The notes: a model not told the origin generated them from the letters alone. Positions 42,200 to 51,651 are shown, counted from the first letter of the stretch. The stretch: DNA of 64,000 nt from Alphaproteobacteria bacterium (GCA_028871055.1 JAGWON010000013.1:44196-108195); one strand, 5' to 3'. Program-made: numbers and translations.

Positions 42200-43597
42200 C
42201 TAGTTCATGCGCAGGATCTTGCCCGGATTCATGATGTTGTCCGGGTCGAGCGCGCGCTTGACGGCGCGCATCACCGCCACCGCTTCGCCGTGCTCGGCGA
42301 TGAGGAACTCGGTCTTGCCTAGGCCAATGCCGTGCTCGCCGGTGCAGGTGCCGTCCATGGCAAGGGCGCGTTCGACCATGCGGGCGTTGAGCCGCTTCGC
42401 CTCGTCGAACTCGGCCGGATTAGCCGGATCGAGCACGAAGCAGAGATGGAAATTGCCGTCGCCGACATGACCGACGATCGGCGCGACGACCTTGGCCGCG
42501 GCCAAGTCCTTGGCGGTTTCGGCGATGCATTCCGGCAGGCGCGAGATCGGCACGCACACGTCGGTCGCCCAGACCTCGGCGCCCGACCGCAGCGCCTTGC
42601 ACGCGTAATAGGCATCGTGCCGTGCCTGCCATAGCTTGTTGCGGTCCTCGGTCGAGGCGGCCCAGCGGAATTCGCCGCCGCCGTTGTCTGCGGCGAAGTC
42701 GCGCACGGTTTCGACCTGCTCGTCGACGCCCTTGGCGCTGCCATGGAACTCGAAGAACAGAGTCGGCGCTACGGCGTATTCGAGCTTGGCGTAGCGATTG
42801 ACCGCGTCCATCTGCACGGCATCGAGCAGTTCGATCCGCGCCACCGGCACGCCGGCCTGGATGGTGGCGACGACAGTCGCGACGGCCGCCTCGATCGAGG
42901 GAAACGCGCAGACCGCAGAACGCATCGCCTCGGGAATGCCGTAGAGCCGCAACGTCACCTCGGCGATGACGCCGAGCGTGCCTTCGGAACCGACGAACAG
43001 CCGGGTCAGGTCATAGCCTGCCGCCGATTTGCGCGCCCGGTGCGCGGTGCGGATGACGCGGCCGTCAGCGAGCACGACGGTCAGCGCCAACACGTTCTCG
43101 CGCATGGTGCCATAGCGGACGGCATTGGTGCCCGAGGCGCGCGTCGCCGCCATGCCGCCGAGCGAGGCGTCGGCGCCGGGATCGACCGGGAAGAACAGGC
43201 CGCTGTCGCGCAGATGCTGGTTCAATTGCTTGCGGGTGACGCCGGCCTCGACCGTGCAGTCGAGATCGTCGGTCGAAACGCGCAGGATGCGCGTCATCTG
43301 CGACAGATCGATGCAGACGCCGCCCTGGACCGCCGCGATATGACCTTCGAGGCTGGTACCGGTGCCGAACGGGATGACCGGGACTTTGGCCGCGGCGCAC
43401 AACCGCACGGTTGCGGCCACCTCTTCGGTGCTGTGCGCATACACCACGGCGTCTGGCGGCGCGACCGCGTGATAGGAAGCATCCTTGCCGTGATGCTCGC
43501 GCACCGCAGCGGCGGTCGAAAAGCGCTCGCCGAAACGCGCGCGCAGATCGTCGAACAGCTTGCTCGAAACCGGTCGGACGGGGGCGGCCACTGTCAT
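42200..43597 (-). CDS. FAD-linked oxidase, D-lactate/2-hydroxy-acid dehydrogenase type
   Basis: 465 residues. The PCMH-type FAD domain has P-F-G-T-G-T-S-L-E-G-H-I and G-A-D-A-S-L-G-G-M-A-A-T-R-A-S-G; the C-terminal FAD-oxidase domain has H-V-G-D-G-N-F-H and the closing G-E-H-G-I-G-L-G-K. It resembles LDHD/GlcD-like enzymes oxidising D-lactate or related 2-hydroxy acids. It stands apart from glcDEF at 50-54 kb and lacks adjacent FAD/Fe-S partners. Confidence 0.88.
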   Translation of the reverse strand: MTVAAPVRPVSSKLFDDLRARFGERFSTAAAVREHHGKDASYHAVAPPDAVVYAHSTEEVAATVRLCAAAKVPVIPFGTGTSLEGHIAAVQGGVCIDLSQMTRILRVSTDDLDCTVEAGVTRKQLNQHLRDSGLFFPVDPGADASLGGMAATRASGTNAVRYGTMRENVLALTVVLADGRVIRTAHRARKSAAGYDLTRLFVGSEGTLGVIAEVTLRLYGIPEAMRSAVCAFPSIEAAVATVVATIQAGVPVARIELLDAVQMDAVNRYAKLEYAVAPTLFFEFHGSAKGVDEQVETVRDFAADNGGGEFRWAASTEDRNKLWQARHDAYYACKALRSGAEVWATDVCVPISRLPECIAETAKDLAAAKVVAPIVGHVGDGNFHLCFVLDPANPAEFDEAKRLNARMVERALAMDGTCTGEHGIGLGKTEFLIAEHGEAVAVMRAVKRALDPDNIMNPGKILRMN

Positions 43598-43642
43598 GCC
43601 CCGATGCTACCCCTCGGCCGCGCCATCGGCTAGGCTCCGCGC

Positions 43643-44062
43643 ATGAGCGCCGATCCGAATTGCGTCTTCTGCCGCATCGTGGCCGGCCAGATTCCGAGCT
43701 TCAAGCTGCTCGAGGACGCCGCGACCCTGGCCTTCATGGACATCAACCCGGCCAACGACGGGCATTGCCTGGTGATCGCCAAGCCGCACCATCCGACGCT
43801 TTACGACATGCCGCCGGATCTACTGGCGGCGGTCTCGGCGACCGTGCTCAAGGTCGCCAAGGCGGTGGAGGCGGCGCTCAAGCCGGACGGACTCAACTTG
43901 GTGCAATCGAACGGCAAGGGCGCCGCGCAATCGGTGCCGCACTTCCACGTCCACGTGCTGCCGCGGCGCCTGGGCGACGACTTGCGGATCAACTGGGAAT
44001 TGAAGCCAGGCGACCGCGCCGCGATTGCCGCCATCGCCGAACGCATCAAGGCGGAGCTCTGA
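43643..44062 (+). CDS. HIT family protein (histidine triad hydrolase)
   Basis: 139 residues. C-V-F-C-R-I-V-A-G-Q-I-P start and the triad H-F-H-V-H-V-L at ~98-104 mark an HINT/HIT nucleotide-phosphoramidate hydrolase. Cytoplasmic. Physiological substrate unknown. Divergent from the FAD oxidase over 45 bases. Confidence 0.9.
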   Translation: MSADPNCVFCRIVAGQIPSFKLLEDAATLAFMDINPANDGHCLVIAKPHHPTLYDMPPDLLAAVSATVLKVAKAVEAALKPDGLNLVQSNGKGAAQSVPHFHVHVLPRRLGDDLRINWELKPGDRAAIAAIAERIKAEL

Positions 44063-44071
44063 GCCCGGCGG

Positions 44072-44347
44072 CTATCCCGCCGCGCGCTTCTTGGTGTCGC
44101 CGCCGGTCATGCCGAGCGCAGCCATGTAGGTCTCGAGCAGCGCCTCCTGCTCGTCGCGCTCGTTCTCGTCGAGTTTCCGGATGCGCACGATCTGGCGCAT
44201 CACCTTGACGTCGAAACCGGCGCCCTTGGCCTCGGAATAGACCTCGCGGATGTCCTCGCCGAGGGCGCGCCGTTCGTCCTCGAGCCGCTCGATCCGCTCG
44301 ATGAACGAGCGCAGCCGATCCCCCGCAATGCCCCCGACATTCGCCAT
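44072..44347 (-). CDS. gapR: GapR family (DUF2312) DNA-binding protein
   Basis: 91 residues. L-R-S-F-I-E-R-I-E-R-L-E-D-E-R-R, then D-I-R-E-V-Y-S-E-A-K-G-A-G-F-D-V-K-V-M-R-Q-I-V-R-I-R-K is the DUF2312 pattern. In Caulobacter, GapR is a nucleoid-associated protein that binds overtwisted AT-rich DNA and supports replication. 21 bases from the DUF1244 gene. Confidence 0.88.
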   Translation of the reverse strand: MANVGGIAGDRLRSFIERIERLEDERRALGEDIREVYSEAKGAGFDVKVMRQIVRIRKLDENERDEQEALLETYMAALGMTGGDTKKRAAG

Positions 44348-44368
44348 GAAAATCCCCGACCTGAGCGT

Positions 44369-44662
44369 TCAATGCTTGTGCGACGCGGCCATCTTGGCCT
44401 TCTGGTCCGGCGCAGCCTCTTTCTGGTACTTCGCCTTCCATTCGTCGTACGGCATGCCGTAGACGATCCGGCGCGCCTCCGGATCGGGAATGGCGACGCC
44501 CTTCTCCGCCGCCGCCTCGCGATACCAGCGCGACAGGCAGTTGCGGCAAAAACCAGCAAGATTCATCAGGTCGATGTTCTGGACGTCGGTGCGCTCGCGC
44601 AGATGCGCAACCAGGCGCCGGAAGGTGGCGGCCTCGAGCTCGGTGCGGGTGTTGTCGTTCAT
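44369..44662 (-). CDS. DUF1244 family protein
   Basis: 97 residues. F-R-R-L-V-A-H-L-R-E-R-T-D-V-Q-N-I-D-L-M-N-L-A-G-F-C-R-N-C-L-S-R-W-Y and I-V-Y-G-M-P-Y-D-E-W-K match DUF1244, a small alphaproteobacterial family with a conserved C-x-x-C. Function unknown. Often found beside gapR and an N-formylglutamate amidohydrolase, as here. Confidence 0.85.
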   Translation of the reverse strand: MNDNTRTELEAATFRRLVAHLRERTDVQNIDLMNLAGFCRNCLSRWYREAAAEKGVAIPDPEARRIVYGMPYDEWKAKYQKEAAPDQKAKMAASHKH

Positions 44663-44705
44663 GCCTCTCTCCTTTGCGGATTTCCTTTATTGTGGGGCGG
44701 CCGCA

Positions 44706-45515
44706 TCATTTTTGCCAGAGGCGATAGAGTGCGTCAGCGGCGAGAATCGGCTTCAACGCGGCGGCAAGGCGGTCGGCCCACGCGGCGGCACCGGCATCGC
44801 CGGCGATCTCGTCCTGGCGGATCTCGATCGCAACATGCGGCAGGCCGCGTCTGAGCGCATGGTGGCGCACGGTATAGCCAGCCGGTTGGCGTGCCGAATA
44901 GGGCTCGTTGTCGCCCACCACCAGCGCCGCGTCGCCGCGCAACGCCTCGAGCAGCGGCCCCGGAATGCGGCCGTCGCCATCCCACAATATCCCCGCGTGC
45001 CACGGCCGCGCCCTGCCGCCCAGCGACGGCGTGAAGCTGTGGATCGCGATCAAGGCGGGCACGCCACCGCGCGCCAAAGACTCGTCGATTAGCTGCGCGA
45101 TCGCCGCGTGATAGGGCACGAAGATCGCCGCGCGGCGCGCCCGGCGCGCACCGTCCGTCAGGTCACGATTGCCGGGAATCTCGATCGTGTCGCTCATCGC
45201 CGGAATTGACGATGGATCGTCCGGGTCGCGATTGCAATCGACCACCAGGCGCGAATAGCCGGCCAGCACGGCGGACGCGCCAAGCGTCACGGCGAGCCGG
45301 CGGGTGACAGCGGCGGCGCCGATGTCCCAGCCGATATGGCGCGCCAACAACGCGTCGCTCAGGCCCAGCTTCGCCAGCGCCTGCGGCACGCGGTTGCTGG
45401 CATGGTCGCAAGTTAAGATGACGCGCGAACCCGAGGCGGCGTGCAATTCGACCGGATCGGGATCCGCGGTCGTGAGCGGCGGATCGGGAACAAAGTCAAG
45501 CGGGCGGCAGTTCAT
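44706..45515 (-). CDS. N-formylglutamate amidohydrolase family protein
   Basis: 269 residues. T-C-D-H-A-S-N-R-V-P, H-I-G-W-D-I-G-A, V-D-C-N-R-D-P and I-A-I-H-S-F-T-P-S-L match the family that hydrolyses N-formylglutamate (HutG) or related amides, with a metal-binding His/Asp set. No hut genes are near, so a role in histidine breakdown is doubtful. A second, less similar member is at 61.1 kb. Divergent from glycerate kinase. Confidence 0.85.
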   Translation of the reverse strand: MNCRPLDFVPDPPLTTADPDPVELHAASGSRVILTCDHASNRVPQALAKLGLSDALLARHIGWDIGAAAVTRRLAVTLGASAVLAGYSRLVVDCNRDPDDPSSIPAMSDTIEIPGNRDLTDGARRARRAAIFVPYHAAIAQLIDESLARGGVPALIAIHSFTPSLGGRARPWHAGILWDGDGRIPGPLLEALRGDAALVVGDNEPYSARQPAGYTVRHHALRRGLPHVAIEIRQDEIAGDAGAAAWADRLAAALKPILAADALYRLWQK

Positions 45516-45579
45516 CGCGACGGCAGGGTTGTGGCTGTCTCGGTCGCCATCCTATTCTGTCGGCCGAAAGGTTGCAGTC

Positions 45580-46872
45580 TTGCCTGCCCCGCGAAAGCCC
45601 CGCGAATTCCTGCGCTCCCTGTTCGACGCCGCCCTCGCCGCCTCCGATCCGGCGCGAGTGCTGCCGCCGCATCTGCCGAAACCGCCCAAGGGCCGCACCA
45701 TCGTCGTCGGTGCCGGCAAGGCGGCGGCGGCGATGGCGAAGACTGTCGAGGATCATTGGCGCGGCGAGATCACCGGCTTGGTCGTGACGCGCTACGGTTA
45801 CGGCGTACGCTGCAAGCGCATCGAAGTGGTCGAGGCGAGCCACCCGGTGCCCGACGCCGCGGGCCGGGCGGCTGCGGAACGCATCCTGAAGAATGTCCAG
45901 GGCCTGACGCGCGACGACCTCGTGCTCTGCCTGATCTCGGGCGGTGCCTCGGCACTTCTGGCGTTGCCCGCGCCCGGCATCACGCTCGACGACAAACGCG
46001 CCTTGACGCACCAGCTTTTGCGATGCGGCGCCTCGATCTTCGAGCTCAACGCGGTGCGGAAGCATCTCTCGGCGATCAAGGGCGGCCGGCTCGCGGCCGC
46101 GGTCGCGCCGGCCCGGATCGTCACCCTGGCGATCTCGGACGTGCCGGGCGACGACCCGGCGGTGATCGGCTCGGGACCGACCGTGCCCGATCCGTCCACC
46201 TTCGGCGAGGCGCGCGCCATTCTGGCGAAATATGCGATCACGCCGCCGCCGTCCATCGCGCGGCATCTCGAGGCCGCGATCGACGAGACGCCGAAACCCG
46301 GCGACCGGCGCCTGGCCGGCGCGCGGTACGTGTTGATCGCGACACCCCAGGCGGCCTTGCAGGCGGCGGCGGATGCGGCACGCAAGCGCGGCGTCACGCC
46401 GATCATCCTCGGCGATGCGATCGAAGGCGAGGCGCGCGAGGCGGCGCTGGTCCATGCCGGCATCGCGCGCGCCGTCGCACGCGGCCACTTCCGTATCGGC
46501 AACACCGTGCCGCGATTGCCGTTGGTGCTGCTCTCGGGCGGTGAGACGACGGTCACGGTGACGCATGAAGGCCGCGGTGGCCGCAACAGCGCGTTCGTCT
46601 TGGCCTTGGCGCTGGCGCTCAAAGACGCGAGGGGAATCTACGGGCTCGCTTGCGATACCGACGGCACCGACGGCACCGAGGACAACGCCGGCGCGATCGT
46701 CACGCCCGACACGCTGACGCGCGCAGCGCGACAGGGCATCGATCTCAAGGCGCTGCTCGCTGCGGATGACTCATGGGTGGCGTTCAATGCGCTCGATGAC
46801 CTGATCGTGACGGGTCCGACGCGAACGAATGTCAACGACTTCCGCGCTATCTTGGTGCTAAAGGAAGCTTGA
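45580..46872 (+). CDS. Glycerate 2-kinase (GK-II, MOFRL type)
   Basis: 430 residues from a TTG at 45580. AAAGG lies eight bases before it and the protein then starts P-A-P-R-K-P-R-E-F-L-R-S-L-F-D-A-A. G-A-G-K-A-A-A-A-M-A, L-I-S-G-G-A-S-A-L-L, S-D-V-P-G-D-D-P-A-V-I-G-S-G-P and the MOFRL domain end (G-R-N-S-A-F-V-L-A, D-T-D-G-T-D-G-T-E-D-N-A-G) are intact. It makes 2-phosphoglycerate. Pyruvate kinase follows by one base, so glycerate can pass to pyruvate via enolase. Confidence 0.9.
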   Translation: MPAPRKPREFLRSLFDAALAASDPARVLPPHLPKPPKGRTIVVGAGKAAAAMAKTVEDHWRGEITGLVVTRYGYGVRCKRIEVVEASHPVPDAAGRAAAERILKNVQGLTRDDLVLCLISGGASALLALPAPGITLDDKRALTHQLLRCGASIFELNAVRKHLSAIKGGRLAAAVAPARIVTLAISDVPGDDPAVIGSGPTVPDPSTFGEARAILAKYAITPPPSIARHLEAAIDETPKPGDRRLAGARYVLIATPQAALQAAADAARKRGVTPIILGDAIEGEAREAALVHAGIARAVARGHFRIGNTVPRLPLVLLSGGETTVTVTHEGRGGRNSAFVLALALALKDARGIYGLACDTDGTDGTEDNAGAIVTPDTLTRAARQGIDLKALLAADDSWVAFNALDDLIVTGPTRTNVNDFRAILVLKEA

Positions 46873-46873
46873 T

Positions 46874-48292
46874 ATGCGACGCCGCCGTGCCACCAAGATC
46901 GTCGCCACGCTGGGACCCGCCACCGCCTCGCCCGACAAGATCGCGGCGCTGTTCGAAGCCGGCGTGGATGTCTTCCGTTTGAATTTCAGTCATGGCGAGC
47001 AGGCCGATCACAAGGCGCGGCTCGACGAGGTCCGCGCGCTCGAGACGAAGACGGGCCGGCCGATCGGCGTCATGGCCGACCTGCAAGGACCGAAGCTGCG
47101 CGTCGGCACGTTTGCCGGCGGGCGCATCCGGTTGGCGGAGGGCGCGTCGTTCAGGCTCGATCTCGACAAGGCGCCCGGCGACGCGAAACGCGCCAGCTTG
47201 CCGCACCCCGAAGTTTTCGCGGCGTTGGCGCCTGAAACCGACCTTTTGCTCGATGACGGCAACGTCCGATTGCGGGTCGAGAGGTGCGGCAAGGATTTCG
47301 CGGAGACGCGCGTGATCACCGGCGGCAACCTGTCCGACCGCAAAGGCGTGAATGTCCCCAATGCGGTTCTGCCGCTCTCGCCGTTGACCGCCAAGGACCG
47401 CTCCGACCTCGCCTTCGCTCTCGACATGGGCGCCGACTGGGTTGCGCTGTCCTTCGTGCAGCGGCCGGAGGACGTGGCCGAAGCCCGCAAGCTCATCGCC
47501 GGGCGCGCCGGCGTACTGGTGAAGCTCGAAAAACCGGCGGCGATCACCAAGCTCGACGAGATCATCGAGTTGAGCGAGGCGGTGATGGTGGCGCGCGGCG
47601 ACCTCGGCGTCGAGATGCCGCCGGAGGACGTTCCACCGCTGCAGCGCCGCATCGTCGGCGCCTGCCGGACGGCCGGCAAGCCGGTGGTCGTCGCGACGCA
47701 GATGCTTGAATCGATGATGCGCGCGCCGGTGCCGACGCGCGCCGAGGCCTCGGATGTCGCCACGGCGGTGTATGAGGGCGCCGACGCGGTGATGCTGTCG
47801 GCCGAAACGGCATCCGGCGAATATCCGGTCGAAGCGGTCAAGATGATGGACCGCATCATCCGGCGCGTGCAGGCGGATCCGGCCTATTTCCCCTCGCTGC
47901 ACGCCACCACCGCGGCGAGCGACCATTCGCCATCGGATGCGATCAGCGCCGCCGCGGGCCTCGTCGCGCATACCATCGGCGCCGCCGCGATCATGTCGTA
48001 CACCACGTCGGGCGCGACCGCACTGCGCGCCGCGCGCGAGCGGCCGGACGTGCCGATCATCACGCTGACTTCGAACTTGCAGACCGCGCGCAAGCTCGCA
48101 ATCGTCTGGGGTCTGCATTGCGTTCACACCGCCGACGTGAACAACTTCACCGACATGGTGCAGAAGGCGACACGCACCGCCCGCGACGAGAGCTTCGCCG
48201 AAAAGGGCGAGCGCGTAGTGATCACCGCCGGCGTGCCGTTCGGCACGCCCGGCGCGACCAACGTGCTGCGGATCGCCTGGGTCGAGGGCTAG
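46874..48292 (+). CDS. pyk: Pyruvate kinase
   Basis: 472 residues. T-K-I-V-A-T-L-G-P-A, R-L-N-F-S-H-G, L-Q-G-P-K-L-R-V-G, V-K-L-E-K-P-A-A-I (catalytic Lys), M-V-A-R-G-D-L-G-V-E and A-T-Q-M-L-E-S-M are all in place, with a C-terminal allosteric domain. It converts PEP and ADP to pyruvate and ATP. Paired with glycerate kinase (one-base gap), which links it to glycerate use in addition to glycolysis. Confidence 0.96.
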   Translation: MRRRRATKIVATLGPATASPDKIAALFEAGVDVFRLNFSHGEQADHKARLDEVRALETKTGRPIGVMADLQGPKLRVGTFAGGRIRLAEGASFRLDLDKAPGDAKRASLPHPEVFAALAPETDLLLDDGNVRLRVERCGKDFAETRVITGGNLSDRKGVNVPNAVLPLSPLTAKDRSDLAFALDMGADWVALSFVQRPEDVAEARKLIAGRAGVLVKLEKPAAITKLDEIIELSEAVMVARGDLGVEMPPEDVPPLQRRIVGACRTAGKPVVVATQMLESMMRAPVPTRAEASDVATAVYEGADAVMLSAETASGEYPVEAVKMMDRIIRRVQADPAYFPSLHATTAASDHSPSDAISAAAGLVAHTIGAAAIMSYTTSGATALRAARERPDVPIITLTSNLQTARKLAIVWGLHCVHTADVNNFTDMVQKATRTARDESFAEKGERVVITAGVPFGTPGATNVLRIAWVEG

Positions 48293-48696
48293 GAGCCCGA
48301 CGCCGTCAGCTTATAACCGTCCTGGATCAGGCAATCGTCGATGACGGCGCGTTGATCGCGGGTACCAACCACCGCACCGGCACCCGCGCCGGCGACCCCG
48401 CCGGCGATTGCCCCGTAGCTCGCGGCGAGGCTCGAATTGGATGCAATCCCCCAGCCCGCGGTTTGGCCGAGAACCGTCCCCATTCCCGCGCCGATCGTCG
48501 CGCCGGCAATTGCACCGACAACCATCGCACCACCCGGATAGGCTTGCTGGGCGCGCGCCGCACACGCGGTCAGATCGCCGTTGTATTTGGCGACGTCGAC
48601 ACCGGTCAGGTCGACCGCCGGCTGATAGGCGCTCGCGCAACCCGCCAGAAAAACAGGCAAGAGAAGGATCGGACGCGGCACGGGTCGAATGGTCAT
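48289..48696 (-). CDS. Glycine-zipper lipoprotein
   Basis: 135 residues. A lipobox L-A-G-C (Cys20) follows a hydrophobic signal; two Gly/Ala-rich zipper stretches (G-A-I-A-G-A-T-I-G-A-G-M-G and G-A-I-A-G-G-V-A-G-A-G-A-G) form membrane-active helices. Such small outer-membrane or envelope lipoproteins are common and poorly understood. Convergent with pyk, overlapping its stop by four bases. Confidence 0.85.
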   Translation of the reverse strand: MTIRPVPRPILLLPVFLAGCASAYQPAVDLTGVDVAKYNGDLTACAARAQQAYPGGAMVVGAIAGATIGAGMGTVLGQTAGWGIASNSSLAASYGAIAGGVAGAGAGAVVGTRDQRAVIDDCLIQDGYKLTASGS

Positions 48697-48980
48697 TGGC
48701 CGATCCTACACCAGCCGGTCAGGCGCGCAGCAATCCGTCGAACGGCTTGAGGTCGGCGGTATCGGGAAAAATCTTGGCCGCGCAGCACCCTTCGCTCAAG
48801 GCACGACCGGCCGCTGCGCGCAGCGAATCCAAATCGGCTGGCGGCGACGACGGACGCGAGTGCGGCGGACGCGGTCATTCCGTCGAGTGATCCGGCGGCG
48901 CCGGTTAAAGCATCCCTGTTTCCATGGTCGGGGCCCGTGACATGTGGTACATCCCGACGCCGCCGCGATTAACCATTTCC
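48697..48980. other. Intergenic stretch without a supported gene
   Basis: About 285 bases between the divergent lipoprotein and glycosyltransferase genes. I see no RNA gene, repeat or convincing frame. Confidence 0.6.
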
Positions 48981-49694
48981 ATGGACCTCTCGATCGTCAT
49001 TCCCGCCCGCAACGAAGCGGCGAATATCGGGCCTCTGGTCGGCGAAATCCGCGCCGCTCTCGACGGCCGCGTCGACTACGAGGTCATCGTCGTCGACGAT
49101 GGCAGCAGCGACGGCACGGCCGAGGTGCTGCGTGGTATCAAGCCCGCCTTTTCGCAGTTGCGCCTCGTGCGTCACGCGCGGCGCGCCGGTCAGAGCGCGG
49201 CCATTCGCACCGGCGTCAAGGCAGCGCGCAGCCCGTGGATCGCCACGCTCGACGGCGACGGCCAGAACGATCCGACCGATATCCCGCGGCTCTGGGAACT
49301 GGCGCGACAGACGCCGAATGCGCCGCTGATGATTGCCGGCACACGCCGGAAGCGGCACGACAGCGCCATCAAGCGGCTGGCATCGCGCATCGCCAACGCC
49401 GTTCGCGCGCGCCTGCTGGGTGACGGCACGCCCGACACCGGCTGCGGTCTCAAACTGTTCCCGCGCGCGCTCTACCTCGATCTACCGTTCTTCGATCACA
49501 ACCACCGCTTTCTGCCGGCGCTGGCGCTGCGCCAGGGCGGCTGGGTGCAGTCGATCGCCGTCAACCATCGGCCGCGCGGCGGCGGTGTCTCGAACTACCG
49601 CGTTCTCGACCGGCTGTGGGTCGGCATCGTCGATCTTCTCGGCGTCCTTTGGCTCAAGCGGCGCGCGGTCAATCCCGAGATTTCCGAGGAATGA
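48981..49694 (+). CDS. Family 2 glycosyltransferase (dolichol-phosphate mannose synthase-like)
   Basis: 237 residues from ATG 48981; an upstream ATG (48924) adds 19 residues not typical of the family, and neither has a clear ribosome site. S-I-V-I-P-A-R-N-E-A-A-N-I start, V-V-D-D-G-S-S-D-G-T, D-G-D-G-Q-N-D-P (DxD-type) and a Q/R-W-x-like end. Probably transfers a sugar to a lipid carrier at the membrane. Coupled (ATGA) to a TVP38-like gene, so lipid or envelope glycan modification is likely. Confidence 0.88.
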   Translation: MDLSIVIPARNEAANIGPLVGEIRAALDGRVDYEVIVVDDGSSDGTAEVLRGIKPAFSQLRLVRHARRAGQSAAIRTGVKAARSPWIATLDGDGQNDPTDIPRLWELARQTPNAPLMIAGTRRKRHDSAIKRLASRIANAVRARLLGDGTPDTGCGLKLFPRALYLDLPFFDHNHRFLPALALRQGGWVQSIAVNHRPRGGGVSNYRVLDRLWVGIVDLLGVLWLKRRAVNPEISEE

Positions 49695-50365
49695 TGCGCG
49701 ACGATCTACCCGACACCGCGCCGCCGTTTCAGCGCGTCAAGACCGTGGGGCGCATTCTCTGGCTGGTGATGATCGCGGCCGGTCTGGTGGTGGCTTGGCG
49801 CGAGCGGGCCGCGCTCGACCCCATCGCCATCCGCAACGCGATCGCGGCCTATCCGGCAGCGCCGCTGGTGTTCCTCGTGGCGCAAGTGGTGGCGAGCCTG
49901 CTGTTCATTCCGCGCACTCTGCTCGCGGTAGCGGCAGGTCTGCTGTTCGGCGCGTGGTGGGGCGTGTTCTGGGCGGCGGTCGGCGGCACACTGGGCGCCG
50001 TCGGCGGTTTTCTGGTTGCCCGCTATGTCAACAGCGGCTGGCTCGATCTCGAAAGCCTGCCGCGGCTCGGCCCTGTTCTCCGCAAGGCGGAACGCGGCGG
50101 CTGGCGCGCAGTGACCGCGCTGCGCCTCATTCCGGTGATTCCGCACAGCCTGTCGAACTATGCGCTCGGCCTGACGCGCATCGGCTTGGGGTCCTACACG
50201 GTCGGTTCGTTCCTCGGCCAGTTGCCGATGACCGTCGCCTATGTCGATCTGGCGGCAGCCGGCGGACGGTTGGCCGGCGGCCGGGCCGATTGGTTGCTGC
50301 CGATCCTGATCGGCGCGGCCGCGTTGCTGGTCTCGGTCGCGCTGCCGCGCCTGTGGCGGCGTTAG
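49691..50365 (+). CDS. TVP38/TMEM64 family (SNARE-associated/DedA-like) membrane protein
   Basis: 224 residues with five or six membrane helices. F-I-P-R-T-L-L-A-V-A-A-G-L-L-F-G-A-W-W-G and R-L-I-P-V-I-P-H-S-L-S-N-Y-A-L-G-L-T are the paired re-entrant motifs of the family. DedA/TVP38 proteins are being linked to lipid-carrier flipping. The start is ATG 49691 or 49694. It lies behind a GT2 gene and is convergent with glcF (four-base overlap). Confidence 0.88.
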   Translation: MMRDDLPDTAPPFQRVKTVGRILWLVMIAAGLVVAWRERAALDPIAIRNAIAAYPAAPLVFLVAQVVASLLFIPRTLLAVAAGLLFGAWWGVFWAAVGGTLGAVGGFLVARYVNSGWLDLESLPRLGPVLRKAERGGWRAVTALRLIPVIPHSLSNYALGLTRIGLGSYTVGSFLGQLPMTVAYVDLAAAGGRLAGGRADWLLPILIGAAALLVSVALPRLWRR

Positions 50366-51645
50366 GCGATGGCGGTCGGTTTCGGACCGCCGGTTGCCCA
50401 ATCGAGCAGCTCAACGGTGTGAACGACCGGAATTGCCGTTCCGGCGGCGATCTGGGCGATGCAGCCGATGTTGCCCGCGGCGATGATCTCGGGCTTTACG
50501 CTTTCGATGTTGGCGACCTTGCGCTCGCGCAGCCGGCCTGCGATCGCGGGCTGGAGCAGGTTGTAGGTGCCTGCCGAGCCGCAGCACAGATGCCCCTCGG
50601 GCGGATCGAGCACGGTGAACCCGGCCTTGGCCAGGAGCGCCCTGGGCTGCGCGTGGACGCGCTGACCGTGCTGCAGCGAGCAGGCCGAGTGATAGGCGAT
50701 GCGCCGTCCCGCCGCAGCGGCCGAGTTCGGCATCAGCGTCAGCGTCGCGACGAACTCGCTCACGTCCTTCGTCAGAGCCGAAATCTTGGCGGCCTTGGCG
50801 GCATAGGCGGGGTCTTCGCGCAGCAAGAAGCCGTAATCCTTGACCATCGTGCCACAGCCCGACGCATTGACGATGATCGCATCGAGCCCGCCGGCCTCGA
50901 TCTCGCGCGTCCAGGCGTCGACGTTGGCGCGAACGTAATCGCGCGCCTCACGGCCCAGGTGATGGGTGAGCGCGCCGCAACAGCCGGCGCCCGCGGCAAC
51001 CACCACTTCGCAGCCATGACGCGTCAGCAGCCGCACTGTCGCGTCGTTGATGGCGGGATCGAGAACCTGTTGGACGCAGCCCGCCAGCAACGCCACGCGC
51101 TTGCGGCGCGGACCAGCGGCCGGGAAAACGCGTGGACGCTCGGTTGCGCCGGGTGCCGGAAGCTTGTCCGGCATCAGCTTTCCGATGACGCCAAGGCGGC
51201 CCGGCATGGCGGCCAGGATCGGCTTGGCGAGGCGCGCCGCCCGCATGAGATGGCGAAAGACGCCGACGCGCGGCATGACATAGCCGAGAAAGTCGCGCAA
51301 CACGCGCTCGAAGACAGGCCGGCGATAGGTCGCTTCGACCCAAGGGCGTCCTTCGTCGATCAGATGCATATAATGGACGCCGGACGGGCAGGTGGTCATG
51401 CAGGCGAGACAGGAAAGGCAGCGATCGATGTGGGTCGCGATCTCCTTGTTCGCCGGCCGCTCGTTTTCGAGCATGTCCTTGATCAGATAGATGCGGCCGC
51501 GCGGGCCGTCGAGCTCGTCGCCCAGCAATACGTAAGTCGGACAGGTCGCGTTGCAGAAGCCGCAATGGACGCAGGCGCGGAGAATCTTGTTCGCTTCTGC
51601 GATGTCCGGATCGGCCAGCTGCGCGAGCGAGAAATGCGTCTGCAT
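50362..51645 (-). CDS. glcF: Glycolate oxidase iron-sulfur subunit GlcF
   Basis: 427 residues. Two ferredoxin motifs, C-V-H-C-G-F-C-N-A-T-C-P and C-L-S-C-L-A-C-M-T-T-C-P, are near the N-terminus, and two CCG-type domains include A-G-C-C-G-A and L-C-C-G-S-A-G. It passes electrons from GlcDE to the respiratory chain. Last gene of glcDEF. Confidence 0.94.
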   Translation of the reverse strand: MQTHFSLAQLADPDIAEANKILRACVHCGFCNATCPTYVLLGDELDGPRGRIYLIKDMLENERPANKEIATHIDRCLSCLACMTTCPSGVHYMHLIDEGRPWVEATYRRPVFERVLRDFLGYVMPRVGVFRHLMRAARLAKPILAAMPGRLGVIGKLMPDKLPAPGATERPRVFPAAGPRRKRVALLAGCVQQVLDPAINDATVRLLTRHGCEVVVAAGAGCCGALTHHLGREARDYVRANVDAWTREIEAGGLDAIIVNASGCGTMVKDYGFLLREDPAYAAKAAKISALTKDVSEFVATLTLMPNSAAAAGRRIAYHSACSLQHGQRVHAQPRALLAKAGFTVLDPPEGHLCCGSAGTYNLLQPAIAGRLRERKVANIESVKPEIIAAGNIGCIAQIAAGTAIPVVHTVELLDWATGGPKPTAIA

Positions 51646-51651
51646 GAGCGC

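Noticed and set aside
48689..48940. Small plus-strand frame between the lipoprotein and GT2 genes
   Set aside because: Arg-rich, no family pattern and no ribosome site; looks like chance in high-GC DNA.
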